Assembly (NCBI GenBank): GCA_946902875.1
Contig: OX336342.1
Span: 9,417,523 to 9,481,522 of the forward strand
DNA length: 64,000 bases
Reading direction: 5' to 3'
Source of the DNA: Nematopogon swammerdamellus
Taxonomy: Eukaryota; Arthropoda; Insecta; Lepidoptera; Adelidae
In this document: positions 42,901-51,700 of the stretch, piece by piece
Numbering within the stretch: position 1 is the stretch's first letter
How the letters are laid out: every line of letters starts with the position of its first letter
Notes under the pieces: model-generated
What the model saw: the letters and a program-made list of their open reading frames with translations, nothing else
Told to the model about the DNA's origin: nothing
Databases searched by the model: none
Translations under genes and position numbers: made by a program

Positions 42901-45086
42901 AGTTATCCACTGCATGGCTTTATCCTGTCGCCCGTTAGCACAGCACTTTTACAGCATGCACGGGAAGAGATGCTGTGAGCCTATTCTATAGAAGTACCAT
43001 ACCCACACATTATGGATGCTTGTACCGTGTGGGGTTAGTACTTTAAAAGAATAGCCCCACTGCATCTCTCCCCGTGTATGTCGTTGTTGTTGTTTTGGTT
43101 TGGGGTTGGCTCTAGGCCTGCAAACTAATCCCGCTTGGTTGGGGACCTTCGTGCAAAACCCCGCAGTCTCCAGCTACCCCAGCAAGCCTATGTCTTCCAC
43201 GAAAGCCAAAAGTTCACCGGGGTGTCTGCAGGCCGCTTATCCCTTAGTCGCCTTTTACGACATGCACGGGGAGAGATGCAGTGGGACTATTCTTATTAAG
43301 TACCGACCCCACACAGTACCTTTATTCTTTGTATAGACGACATTTTGAATGGAGGCATAATTTATGAGATATTATTTTCTTAAAACTTTAAATGGCTCTC
43401 CTGTAAAGTCCACAAAATGTCGCTTAAGTTAAATAGCCTTTCCACCGTTGATATGACACAAACCAAGATAATTATGGAGGAGAATGTTAGTGGAAGAGTC
43501 AGCAAAGGTCGCCCTAGATCCACGTAACTAGACCAGAGCAGGTACGTGCTAAAAAAGGGGCAAGTGCGTATTTCCAGTAACCGATGAGCATGTATGAAGA
43601 ACATTATGGGAGTGTACTGTGTGGGGCCGGTACTTTAAAAGAATAGCCCCACTGCATCTCGCCCCGTGTATGTCGTAAAAGGCGACTAAGGGATATGACT
43701 CCCCTCTTATAATACTAGGTGGTAGGGTTTAACCCGCCCGGGTTGGTACCATCGCACTGAATAAAAGGTCGGTCGAAACGGCTATGTAAATAGTTTGTGT
43801 TTTCCGTCCAGTTCAGTGTAGCCGGCACGCCCGAAGGGAAGCACTGACGTGGCACCAAGTTCATCCGGTGTTATGGGCTGACATCACGGATGTTGTGGGT
43901 GATGTAGCCAACCGTGTCAGTTTCCATAAAAAAAAAAAAAGTACCTGTATACTATGGACACCCTATTCATAACTTATACTAAACAGGCTGTTCGTTCATC
44001 AAATAAATAAAATAAAATAAATAAATAAATAAAAGTGTCTATAGTCAAATCAAAACAAACGTGTAGCTCGCACAACAAAATTGTATGGCTTAGTGAAGGG
44101 AGATTTCCTTCACTAAGCCATAAAACTTTATTATGCGAACTGCACGTTTGTTTTGATTTGAGAATAGCACTGCTAGCACCTACGTTAACACCTATAGTCT
44201 CTACATAAAAATGAGCACACAACAACAACCAGAACAATAATGTAACATAATTATTATTTTTGGTGCTCCTCAAAAAGTTTTAATGTCCCTCATTGAGATT
44301 GGGCCGAAGTTCAGTTTTATTAACATTCATTTTTAATTTCAGGAACTGAAATAAGATTCTCCAAGATCCCTCATGATAAATATCCGGAAGGGTCTTCACC
44401 ACAGGAGATAACCAAACATCATCTCGATCAGTCGTACTCCTTGGAGTTAGTGATAGCGCAGCACGATGAGTGAGTGTGAACTATTTGAAATAGAACCGAA
44501 TTCACGTTAGGAATCTTGGTTTACTTGTTACCTATTCATTTTAGATAAGTACGAAATAGTATTTAAATGGCTTGTGCCTTATATGTATTTACATTAATAT
44601 CATCATGTTCTTTTTTTTACATGATTTTAAAGCAAGACCAGGCATTGACATTCAATCATTATGAATATTTCCATTTACAGGCCACTCCAAGTCATCGGGG
44701 AGCTGCAGTTTGCATTCGTCAGTTTTCTCATTGGACACTCTCTAGACGCATTTGAACATTGGAAGAACCTAGTAGTACTCTTGTGCTCATGTGAAGATGC
44801 GTTACACAAACACACCATTATGTTCTGTCAGTTTGTTCGAACACTTGAAGTTCAAATAGACGAAACACCAGAGGCGTTTCTGGCAGACATTGTAATGAAC
44901 AAAAACTTAGTGTACAAAAAGCTGAGGGAGTTCTTCAAAACGGCCCTCGCAGCAAAAGTCGATGGTCGACTGTGGACATTAATTGAGCGATTTAGAGATA
45001 ATTTAACTAATAAGTTGTTGTGGGATTTCACTGGGCTCGATTCTGAGGAAGAGGATGAAAGACCGGTGGTCGTTCGTTTAGAATAA
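39922..45086 (+). CDS. AAR2: AAR2 splicing factor homologue (five coding exons)
   Basis: Aar2 binds Prp8 in U5 snRNP precursors and is released when the mature snRNP forms. Exons: 39922-40130, 40969-41174, 42355-42624, 44343-44469, 44681-45086. All introns are GT-AG and the phases (2, 1, 1, 2) close in frame, giving 405 codons plus TAA. The start is the ATG of MDQEIARVLLMEGG. Upstream codons are in frame but begin with GTG. Family marks: GTEFGVD and FRGVKMIPPGLHYVHY in exon 1; YPYETAWGMWKSLT in exon 2; GTEIRFSKIP and the PEGSSPQEITKHHLDQSYSLE block across exon 4; and ELQFAFVSFLIGHSLDAFEH with HWKNLVVLLC in exon 5. Exon 3 has a charged, poorly conserved linker (residues ~160-225). Human AAR2 is about 384 residues, so the length fits. 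Introns hold SINEs and other repeats. The assignment rests on family likeness seen by eye and is strong. Confidence 0.93.
40325..40445 (-). repeat. Repeat E copy in AAR2 intron 1
   Basis: GCGACATATAGCGCTGACCC, ACCCATAAGGTATCTAACGG and CATGGGCGTATGCGGGG, reverse of 30960-31070. Confidence 0.55.
40811..40908 (-). mobile_element. SINE-A 3' fragment in AAR2 intron 1
   Basis: T-run, ATGGAAACTGACACGG, TGATGTCAGCCCATAACACC and GCTAGGTGCCATGTCAC, where it stops. Confidence 0.7.
41415..42105 (-). repeat. Repeat D copy in AAR2 intron 2, split by repeat E
   Basis: Left part AAGTGCGAGTCGGAATCGCG and GGTTCCGTACCACTACG; right part AGTACAGCCCTCGGACG, AGACAGATAGACAGATGGCG, TAGGCTTAGTAATAG. A repeat E copy (41838-41965, minus strand) lies between them. 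Confidence 0.55.
42736..43011 (-). repeat. Repeat C copy in AAR2 intron 3
   Basis: ATACATACATACC edge, AAGAACTCGGGTAAATT, ACACAACACCGAGCACC, CCTGTCGCCCGTTAGCAC, and a diverged M1 end (CATGCACGGGAAGAGATGC). Confidence 0.6.
43014..43318. repeat. Inverted pair of M1 modules
   Basis: M1 in + orientation (GTGTGGGGTTAGTACTTTAA ... CCCCGTGTATGTCG, 43014-43081) and in - orientation (TAGTCGCCTTTTACGACATG ... CCGACCCCACAC, 43242-43315). They flank about 155 bp of unique sequence with GGTTGGCTCTAGGCCTGC. Confidence 0.65.
43380..43614 (+). mobile_element. LINE C-terminal fragment in AAR2 intron 3
   Basis: Reads KGRPRSTYLDQ and VLKKGQVRISSNR and then ACMKNIMGV, a common ending of insect LINE polymerases. 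The same sequence in reverse at 61500-62090 is split by a SINE-B. Confidence 0.55.
43615..43940 (+). mobile_element. SINE with M1 head and SINE-A body in AAR2 intron 3
   Basis: M1 (TACTGTGTGGGGCCGGTACT ... GGCGACTAAGGGATATG), directly joined to CTTATAATACTAGGTGG, then the SINE-A core, body and tail with TTTCCATAAAAAA. The tRNA/5S head is absent. Confidence 0.8.
44046..44160. repeat. Fold-back hairpin in AAR2 intron 3
   Basis: CAAATCAAAACAAACGTG ... TATGGCTTAGTGAAGG pairs with CCTTCACTAAGCCATA ... CACGTTTGTTTTGATTTG. Arms are about 53 bp. Confidence 0.7.
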
Positions 45087-45307
45087 TGTTGCTATTATCT
45101 AAGTTCTTAGCTTGACAATTATCAAATACATTCACAAACTACAATATTTGTATGTTAGTCATCAAATGAGAGTCTGGAATCTGGAAGCATAAGCTAGTAT
45201 TGATGTGAATCCCTAATTTAAAGCTTTTGATGTAAATAGTGTAGGTATGTATTTACAAGAGGCAGCGGCGACTCCTCTCAGTTGGCGAGGTTGGCGCCGC
45301 CAAACCG

Positions 45308-45313
45308 AATAAA
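45308..45313 (+). terminator. Candidate polyadenylation signal of AAR2
   Basis: AATAAA, 222 bp after the stop codon; it is the first such hexamer in the 3' flank. Confidence 0.4.
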
Positions 45314-45439
45314 ATGAATAACACCATTAATACAGAAGTATCAGGCTAAAATAAATGTGAAAAAATTTCGGAGTTATATTATTTATGTCATATAATCCAC
45401 GATTAATAAGATAAAACGTCAATCCCGTACCCGTTACAT

Positions 45440-45910
45440 AATTTGAAATTTCGCGCGCGTCAAACGCGGGCGACGACGAATGACGACACATCAAGGCATT
45501 CATTGGCCGGTTGGCTACATTTTGAAGCGCCATCGTATTCCATACAAGGCGGAAGCGACCGATGTCCCCCCCGTCCCGCGCGGACCCGCTGATCAGCCTT
45601 TCGAGTTGGCGCAGCGGGGAGTGCATTTAGTGACGCGGTAGCGAGTAGAGCGAGCTAGCGAGCGAGCTAGTGTGTGTGTGTTGCGTGTGTGGGTGTGTGC
45701 GCGCTGCGTCCACAGTCCACACGACGAGTAATCTTGTGCTGTGCGAAGTGCGATGCGATGCGACTAGCGAGCTAGGCTAGGTGTGTTGTGTGCGCGTGTG
45801 TGTGCGCATTGGCTCGCGAGTTGATAGCTGCATATGTTCCGTTATGTAGGTATGGACTTTGTATGGATGAATCCTGTGCAGTGTTGTTAAATTTAAAGTG
45901 ATTTATTGGT
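45440..45910 (+). promoter_or_regulatory. GC- and GT-rich region, possible promoter or first exon
   Basis: After AT-rich DNA the sequence becomes CpG-rich (TTTCGCGCGCGTCAAACGCG, CCCGTCCCGCGCGGACCC). It then has GCGAGCTAGCGAGCGAGC repeats and (GT)n-rich stretches. This style is common around insect promoters and untranslated first exons. No coding frame is attached. Confidence 0.25.
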
Positions 45911-46830
45911 AATTATAATGCAAACTCCTACCGAGCTATCTACGGAGCACTCAAGGACAAGAGAGACTCAGTAATTTGGCACTCTTACATATCTGTGGAA
46001 AAGGAGTTGCTAACAAAATTGAGGAAGAAAGAAGATTTTCACGATCGAGTCATCGAAAATTTCTTGTCTGTGGAACGAAGAGTGGACTTCATGTACAAAT
46101 AAAATGTAACAATTCAAGCTTGTATGCCTGTCTCGTCGTCGTCGTGCCAGAGGAGACGTCGCTGTTGTCGGCTGCAACTCGACAGCTTTGACATAACCAG
46201 TAGGTACCTATCTACAGACAAATAAATCGTAAGTGAGCAAAATAAATCATTTAAACTAAATACTATAAACTATCTATATCGTAATCGTCTTTCAGTTTTT
46301 GAACTCATTGTGGTAGAAATAAATTAACGCGTAGGTACCTAAGTTATGAAATTATGAAAAAAAAAATCCTTAGCCAGAGCCAACCCAATATTCAGGACCA
46401 GGAGTCGCCGCTGACAAGAGGTGTGTCAGGAACATGATGTAGTCAGGAATCAGGATCGTGGCATGTGAAAATCAGTTGTCCCTGCCTACCACATTGGGAA
46501 ACAGGCGTGACGCTAAGTGCAGTACTTATAAAATAATTAATCATGTAATGACACAAAATTACCTTTTCTCTTACCTAATTATTTTAGGTAACAGAAAACT
46601 ATAAATACTATGGTTTCTTACTGAATTAACATTTTTAATAAACTGAAGAAACACTGTGAAATTGTTTTTTATTGCTGTTTACCACGATGTTTACCTAATT
46701 TAATGTCCTAATGTGCAAATTATAATAAGTTTTTGTGTGGTTGTTTATTTCTTCAAAAAATATTTTTATTTATTCCTTAAAAATACGGTAGGCTAAAGTG
46801 TGGTCCCATAAACTACATTTCGAATGCGTT
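45911..46830. other. No supported gene
   Basis: AT-rich. A LINE fragment resembling 36440-36565 in the opposite orientation lies at 46460-46515 (TGTCCCTGCCTACCACATTG). Confidence 0.4.
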
Positions 46831-47399
46831 CTCCCACCTACTGATGGGCAAGGATTCAATCCCATTTGGGACCGAATCCTTATTCGAGACTTTATAGGGA
46901 TTTTATTGGGAAAGTTGGGGAAGGTTCCTCATTCGATCCTACGAAATAGGATTTTATTTTAATATTAGATTTCGACATCGTGAATGAGTTGTTTTCATTA
47001 GTACTAGGCATAATATGGTAGTAGGTATGTAGATCATTGTTTTACTGGATGAATTCCTATATCTAAATAAATAATGTCTCGACAGGTTTTAATTTGAATG
47101 CATGATTCCCTAGTTATGTTCACAAAATAATCTATATCTCTGGTCGTTTGAGCGCGCGTACATTTCGCCGTGATGTGAGAGAGGAAAAAGGTCGGTAATA
47201 GAGTCTGTTCAGTGACCGTGACAGTGTGAAAAGTTAGGTACCGATTTTTTGGTAGATCTACCAATTTCGGTCATGTTTGACCAAAAAACATACAGTCGAA
47301 TTGAGAACCTCCTCCTTTTTTTGAAGTCGTTTAAAAAATACGATTTGAGGTCATAATAATCTACCGATATTTGTTAAATCAATACTAATAATAAATCTG

Positions 47400-47660
47400 T
47401 AAGGGATGGTCATAGAGTAAGTTACTTTGTTTTATGAGATACTGAGGTATAAGACTCTATGTGTGATACTAAAGCTAAATTGACGATTTTTAGAAATATT
47501 TTCTGTGTATGTATGTTCCACCATAACTCTTAAACCGATCATCTGAATTCGATGAAACATCGTACAAGGATGTTATATCCTATACTATACGACACAGAGG
47601 ATAAGCTAAATAAAATTCAGTTCCGGTTACGCTAAGATGTGGTTCCCAAACTGAAATGTT
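47400..47660 (+). repeat. Repeat F copy
   Basis: ACTCTTAAACCGATCATCTG, AAATAAAATTCAGTTCCGG and ACGCTAAGATGTGGTT, as at 28960-29070. Confidence 0.6.
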
Positions 47661-47747
47661 TCGCGCGCCATTTAGCGCGAGTAGGTATCAGATATGAGCG
47701 AGCCGGCGGCGTGGCGGAGCGGGCGGCGCGGTGCGCGGGGGGGTGCC

Positions 47748-47754
47748 TATAAAA
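47748..47754 (+). promoter_or_regulatory. TATA-box-like site beside a GC-rich patch
   Basis: TATAAAA follows GGCGGCGCGGTGCGCGGGG. About 30 bp downstream is CTCATACT, which could act as an initiator. No gene follows. Confidence 0.2.
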
Positions 47755-47889
47755 GCGCACTGCTCATACTATAGAAAGCCAAAATTGTAATTTGATTCGA
47801 TCCCAATTTTTTTATCCTATTCTTATGTTAAGTTAGGATACATCTAAACTAAATATGACGTCACCGATACGAAACATGTACCTTTTCGA

Positions 47890-48320
47890 AGTAAGTAACT
47901 AAGGGAGAGGCCGAGAGCGGAGCTTCGTTCAAGTTAACGATATATTTCTCGATGAAAGTAAGTAAATAAGGGCGAGAATATCGTTTACGCGAACGCAACT
48001 CGGCGTTCGACAGGGAATTAACTTAGTTTCTTTGAGAAGGATTATCATTTACTTGAACGCAGCTCGGCCTTCGGCCTCGTCGGCCTCTTTGAAAAAGTAT
48101 ATAATTTACCTATAGGGAGCTCTGCCTTCGGCGTCGCCATAGGTAACTTAGTTTCTTCGAGAAAAATAACGTTTACCTGAAATGAGCTCGACCTTCGGCC
48201 TAGTCAGTAGTTACATATTTTGTTTAAGAAGGTTTGTCATTACACTGAATGCAGCTCAGCTTTCGACCTTCTCGCTTTATAACTTACTTTCTTCTTTTGA
48301 AATACGAATTCCACGAGAGC
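47890..48320 (+). repeat. Degenerate minisatellite (CTTCGGCCTCG units)
   Basis: Diverged units of about 75-90 bp, each with CTTCGGCCTCG-like and TTAGTTTCTTYGAGAAG-like phrases. Confidence 0.5.
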
Positions 48321-48364
48321 GGGCAAAAGCTAGTAAACTATATTAGTTACTAAAAATAATACTG

Positions 48365-48762
48365 TTTTATGTAATCCGGTCGCCTGAATCGAAGGGGCCT
48401 AAGCACATTCTCCGACCAGCCAATATCACCTCCGAGAAGGGAGGTGCCCCGGCATACGGGAGACTTCCCTGAATTGCTGGATATACTGAACTAGAAGAGA
48501 ACACAGCCGAGCCTGCTATGCGGCCATCTTACATCCAGTACGGTGGTACTAACCCAGTCGGCTACAATTTGAGCCTACAACCTCGTAAGGGGCAAGGGAA
48601 GGTACCTAGTTTTACACCAGTTCTAAACGGTGAAGCAGCAGGTGTAAGTATGCACGCAATTTTTTTCGTCAGAAAAAACTCATTGGTACACACCGACCGG
48701 ATTCGAACCTCGGACCTCTTGCATGAGAACCCGATGCCCAAAAACTCGGCCACCCGCCGCTT
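48365..48762 (-). mobile_element. SINE-B copy, near full length
   Basis: TGTAATCCGGTCGCCTGAATC, ACTAACCCAGTCGGCTAC, GGATTCGAACCTCGGACC, CTCGGCCACCCGCCGC. Confidence 0.75.
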
Positions 48763-48894
48763 AATACTACTTGTGTAATGTAATCAGAGATGTAATGTCA
48801 TCAGATCAGAGCGGATAGTCCAAGCGATCCCTTGCAATGACCACTCACAAATACGACTCGTGAAAACTCGTTGCAAGCTTGCGTGGCTCATAAT

Positions 48895-49240
48895 GAGATC
48901 CTCGCCCTTAATGATTTAGTTTCTTCTTTTGAAATACGAATTTCAGGCGAGAGAAGCCGCGGGCAAAAGCTAGTTAAAAACTTACTTTATTCGAGAAGGT
49001 TTATCAGCTCAGCCTTCGGCCTCGCCCTTAATGATTTAGTTTCTTCTTTTGAAATATGAATTTCACGCGAGCGAAGCCGCGGGCAAAAGCTAGTTAAAAA
49101 CATACTTTATTCGAGAAGGTTTATCATTAACCTGAACGCAGCTCAGCCTTCGGCCTCGCCCTTAAATGATTTAGTTTCTTCTTTTGAAATACGAATTTCA
49201 CGCGAGCGAAGCCGCGAGCAAAGGCTAGTTAAAAACATAA
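48895..49240 (+). repeat. Tandem array of three ~120-134-bp units
   Basis: CTCGCCCTTAATGATTTAG starts at about 48901, 49021 and 49163. Each unit ends in GCCGCGGGCAAAAGCTAG. The units are nearly identical, so amplification is recent. Confidence 0.7.
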
Positions 49241-49446
49241 AATCCTTTCGATCTTAAAATAGGATTAAATCCGGGACTTTATGATAAAATTTCGCTCATA
49301 TTACAGAACAACTTCACATACATAAAATCTCCTTAAAACATAAAATCCTCATTCGGTCCTAGAATAGGATTAAATCCGGGTTTTTATGATAAAATCCCGC
49401 CCATAAAGATTCAATCCCGGGATCGACCCATCAGTACTGTCACCCA

Positions 49447-49565
49447 CCCACCCAAAGGTCAACGTGGATTAATCAGACTATAGATAGGTCTAACCACGAA
49501 GTGGCCTATGTCCAGCAGTGGACCGATACAGGCTGATGATGATGATGATGATGATGATGAACCAC
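49447..49565 (+). mobile_element. RTE-type LINE tail with (GAT)n
   Basis: GTGGCCTATGTCCAGCAGTG, then a GGCTGATGATGATGATGATG tail, typical of RTE-clade 3' ends. Confidence 0.65.
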
Positions 49566-49802
49566 GAAGTAGTCTGACCGCTAACCTAACAGATTACCAG
49601 CCAGGGTTAAAGAATATTTCGCCAAACTTTGCCATTTTTCGATTGTTTAAAAAAAAATATAAATACTACCGTTTACTGATCGTAAGCTTAGTGTCAGTTT
49701 TCAAATAACTGCTTGTAATAATAGCAAAACCTATATTTGTGGACCAAATATCGTAAGACGAATACGCAGAATATTTATTACTAATAATTGCATTGCAAGG
49801 CA

Positions 49803-50318
49803 ACCCGGTCGCAAATTTCCAAAGTCCACTAGGCGAATTGCTCTGATTGGTCGTTCTCAGTTTTGCGGGAAAATTTAAATTTCGGAATGACATATTTTCG
49901 AAAATAAAGTGTTTTTAAGTGGTTATAAAAAAATAACCTTCACCTAATTTTAACACCCTAACATAACTTAACAAACAAAAGGAAGAAATAAAAATTTCGG
50001 AAGGACTTTCGAAAATAAAGTTTTTTTAGGTGGTTATAAAAAAATAACCTTAACCTAATATTAACACCCTAACATTGCATAAAAAAAAAACAAAAAAAAT
50101 TTTGTGGGACTCGAACCCATGGTCAAAAAATACAAACCCTACGGCCTACACCGTACCACTGAGCCACGAAATCACATAAACGACCTAACGAATATCGGGT
50201 TCAGTAGGTTCGCTAGGAGTGCCGGAGGCCGAGCCAGACGAAATTTAAATTTTCCGCCAAACTGGCATCGACCAATCAGCCTAATTCGCCTAGTGGACTT
50301 TGGATATATGCAACCAGG
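49803..50318. mobile_element. Inverted-repeat element carrying a SINE-H
   Basis: CCAAAGTCCACTAGGCGAATT ... GGTCG ... TTTAAATTTCG (left) pairs with CGAAATTTAAATTTTCCGCC ... AATTCGCCTAGTGGACTTTG (right), about 80 bp. It contains two tandem ~115-bp units (GTGGTTATAAAAAAATAACC) and a tRNA-like SINE-H. Confidence 0.6.
50040..50235 (-). mobile_element. SINE-H (tRNA-like) copy
   Basis: On the minus strand: TGGCTCAGTGGTACGG (A-box-like) and GGGTTCGAGTCCCAC (B-box-like), then a T- and A-rich tail. Copies at 50690-50945 and 53690-53960, also minus strand. Confidence 0.55.
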
Positions 50319-50689
50319 TCCGCCACTTGAAAGCCTTTCTAGTGCCTGCGGTGCCTTCGAACCTGCGCATCCTGCACCTTTCGTGCATACTTATCTTCGA
50401 TATCGATATCATAGATAGACTTATCGGCAAGTGGTATGAGATGGATGAGTGATGTTTTGGTGGTTTAAAAAAAAATAACGAGGATTAATATTTAAAAGAT
50501 GCGTCGCTACGCGACGCATCTTCTATATATTAACCCTAACCTAATGTGGAGGCGGTGCATGTCGTTTTTGTTATGTTTGTATTTCCGAAAATAAAGATTT
50601 CGTGGTAACATATGTTTAACATTGCTTAAAAAAAACCACAGTTACACTCTTGGAGTGCCGGCAGAAGTGAAAACTTTTTGTATTTCCGA

Positions 50690-50945
50690 AAATAATTCTT
50701 AAGTGGTTATAAAAAAAAACTAAACACCCTAAAAAAATTTAAACACCGTAACATTGCTTAAAAAAGAAAAAAAACAAAAAAAAAATTTGAGGGATTCGAA
50801 CCCATGGTCAAAAAATACAAATCCTACATTCTTACCATTGAGCCACGAAATCACATAAACGACCAAACGAATATCGGATTCCCTTGATTCGCTTTCGGCG
50901 TTACTGTCACTGAGAGACGAACAGAATTGATCCCGAGCCATCTTA
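50690..50945 (-). mobile_element. SINE-H copy
   Basis: GGATTCGAACCCATGGTC, CATTGAGCCACGAAATCAC and AACGACCAAACGAATATCGG on the + strand are the reverse of the tRNA-like head. Confidence 0.55.
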
Positions 50946-51165
50946 ACTTTTTTTTTTTCCTTTATTTAAAGGGTTTGTTTCATTAAATGAAAATGCCTAC
51001 CCTCTTCATACAACAACAGACATAACACAATAAAATAATAGACAACAACAACTTAAAAACTAACCAAACTAATTCGAGCGAGCAGCTCTTTCTTTCATAA
51101 TAACATTATACATTATAAACAACTTCGCAGCACCCTCGGATGCTGGATGAGCCAAATTATCTATA

Positions 51166-51657
51166 AATGGACCCAGGGGCGCCGACTTGAAGAAATCCTC
51201 GTGGGTGCTCATGCAATTTTTTCTTTATTACACAGTCATCATCATCATCAACGTGTTGCCGTCCACTGCTGGACATATGCTTCTCCATTTTTTCACTAAT
51301 TCTCCCGGCACCCGGTAGCATGGATTCGCAAAACGTGCGAATGCACAATGTTTTGCATTTGCCGCATTTACACATTCGTTCGATGTACCTACGCTTGTAG
51401 TGCTCCTATATTCTATTGCATGGCATAGAATAATATAGGAGTACTATAACGTTCGCTATTCGCTGCGCCACTAGTGCGAATATGTAAATGTGGCCGCTCA
51501 AAGGCTTGTAATTAAATAAGGCACTTTTATCGTAGCTCAAATCCTATTACTGATCAGTTTTTATATCTATCGTCGTGGGTGCTCCGCACCCACTACTCAC
51601 CCCTCGTGGGTGCTGGAGCCCCCGAGCACCCACGTAGTCGGCGCCTATGAATGGACC
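51166..51657. mobile_element. hAT-like MITE with exact 8-bp target duplication
   Basis: The element 51174-51649 starts CAGGGGCGCCGACTTG and ends, reversed, CATAGGCGCCGACTACG. Both carry CGTGGGTGCTC just inside. AATGGACC flanks it exactly on both sides. Inside are an RTE tail fragment (51235-51300, minus) and a palindrome at 51395-51450. Confidence 0.8.
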
Positions 51658-51700
51658 TAAACAGAATCGCCCATAATTCAAATGTTTCCTAACTAAACGC

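Larger units (their letters stand above)
46831..49444. mobile_element. hAT-like element carrying nested repeats
   Basis: TACTGATGGGCAAGGATTC at 46839 and, reversed, TACTGATGGGTCGATCCC at 49436 form terminal inverted repeats, with GGATTCAATCCC / GATTCAATCCCGGG inside. Flanks CTCCCACC and CTGTCACC match at 6 of 8 bases, so the target duplication is only tentative. Inside are repeat F (47400-47660), minisatellites and a SINE-B (48365-48762). Confidence 0.5.

Noticed and set aside
49508..49708. Open frame with poly-Asp stretch
   Set aside because: Produced by the (GAT)n tail of an RTE-type LINE.
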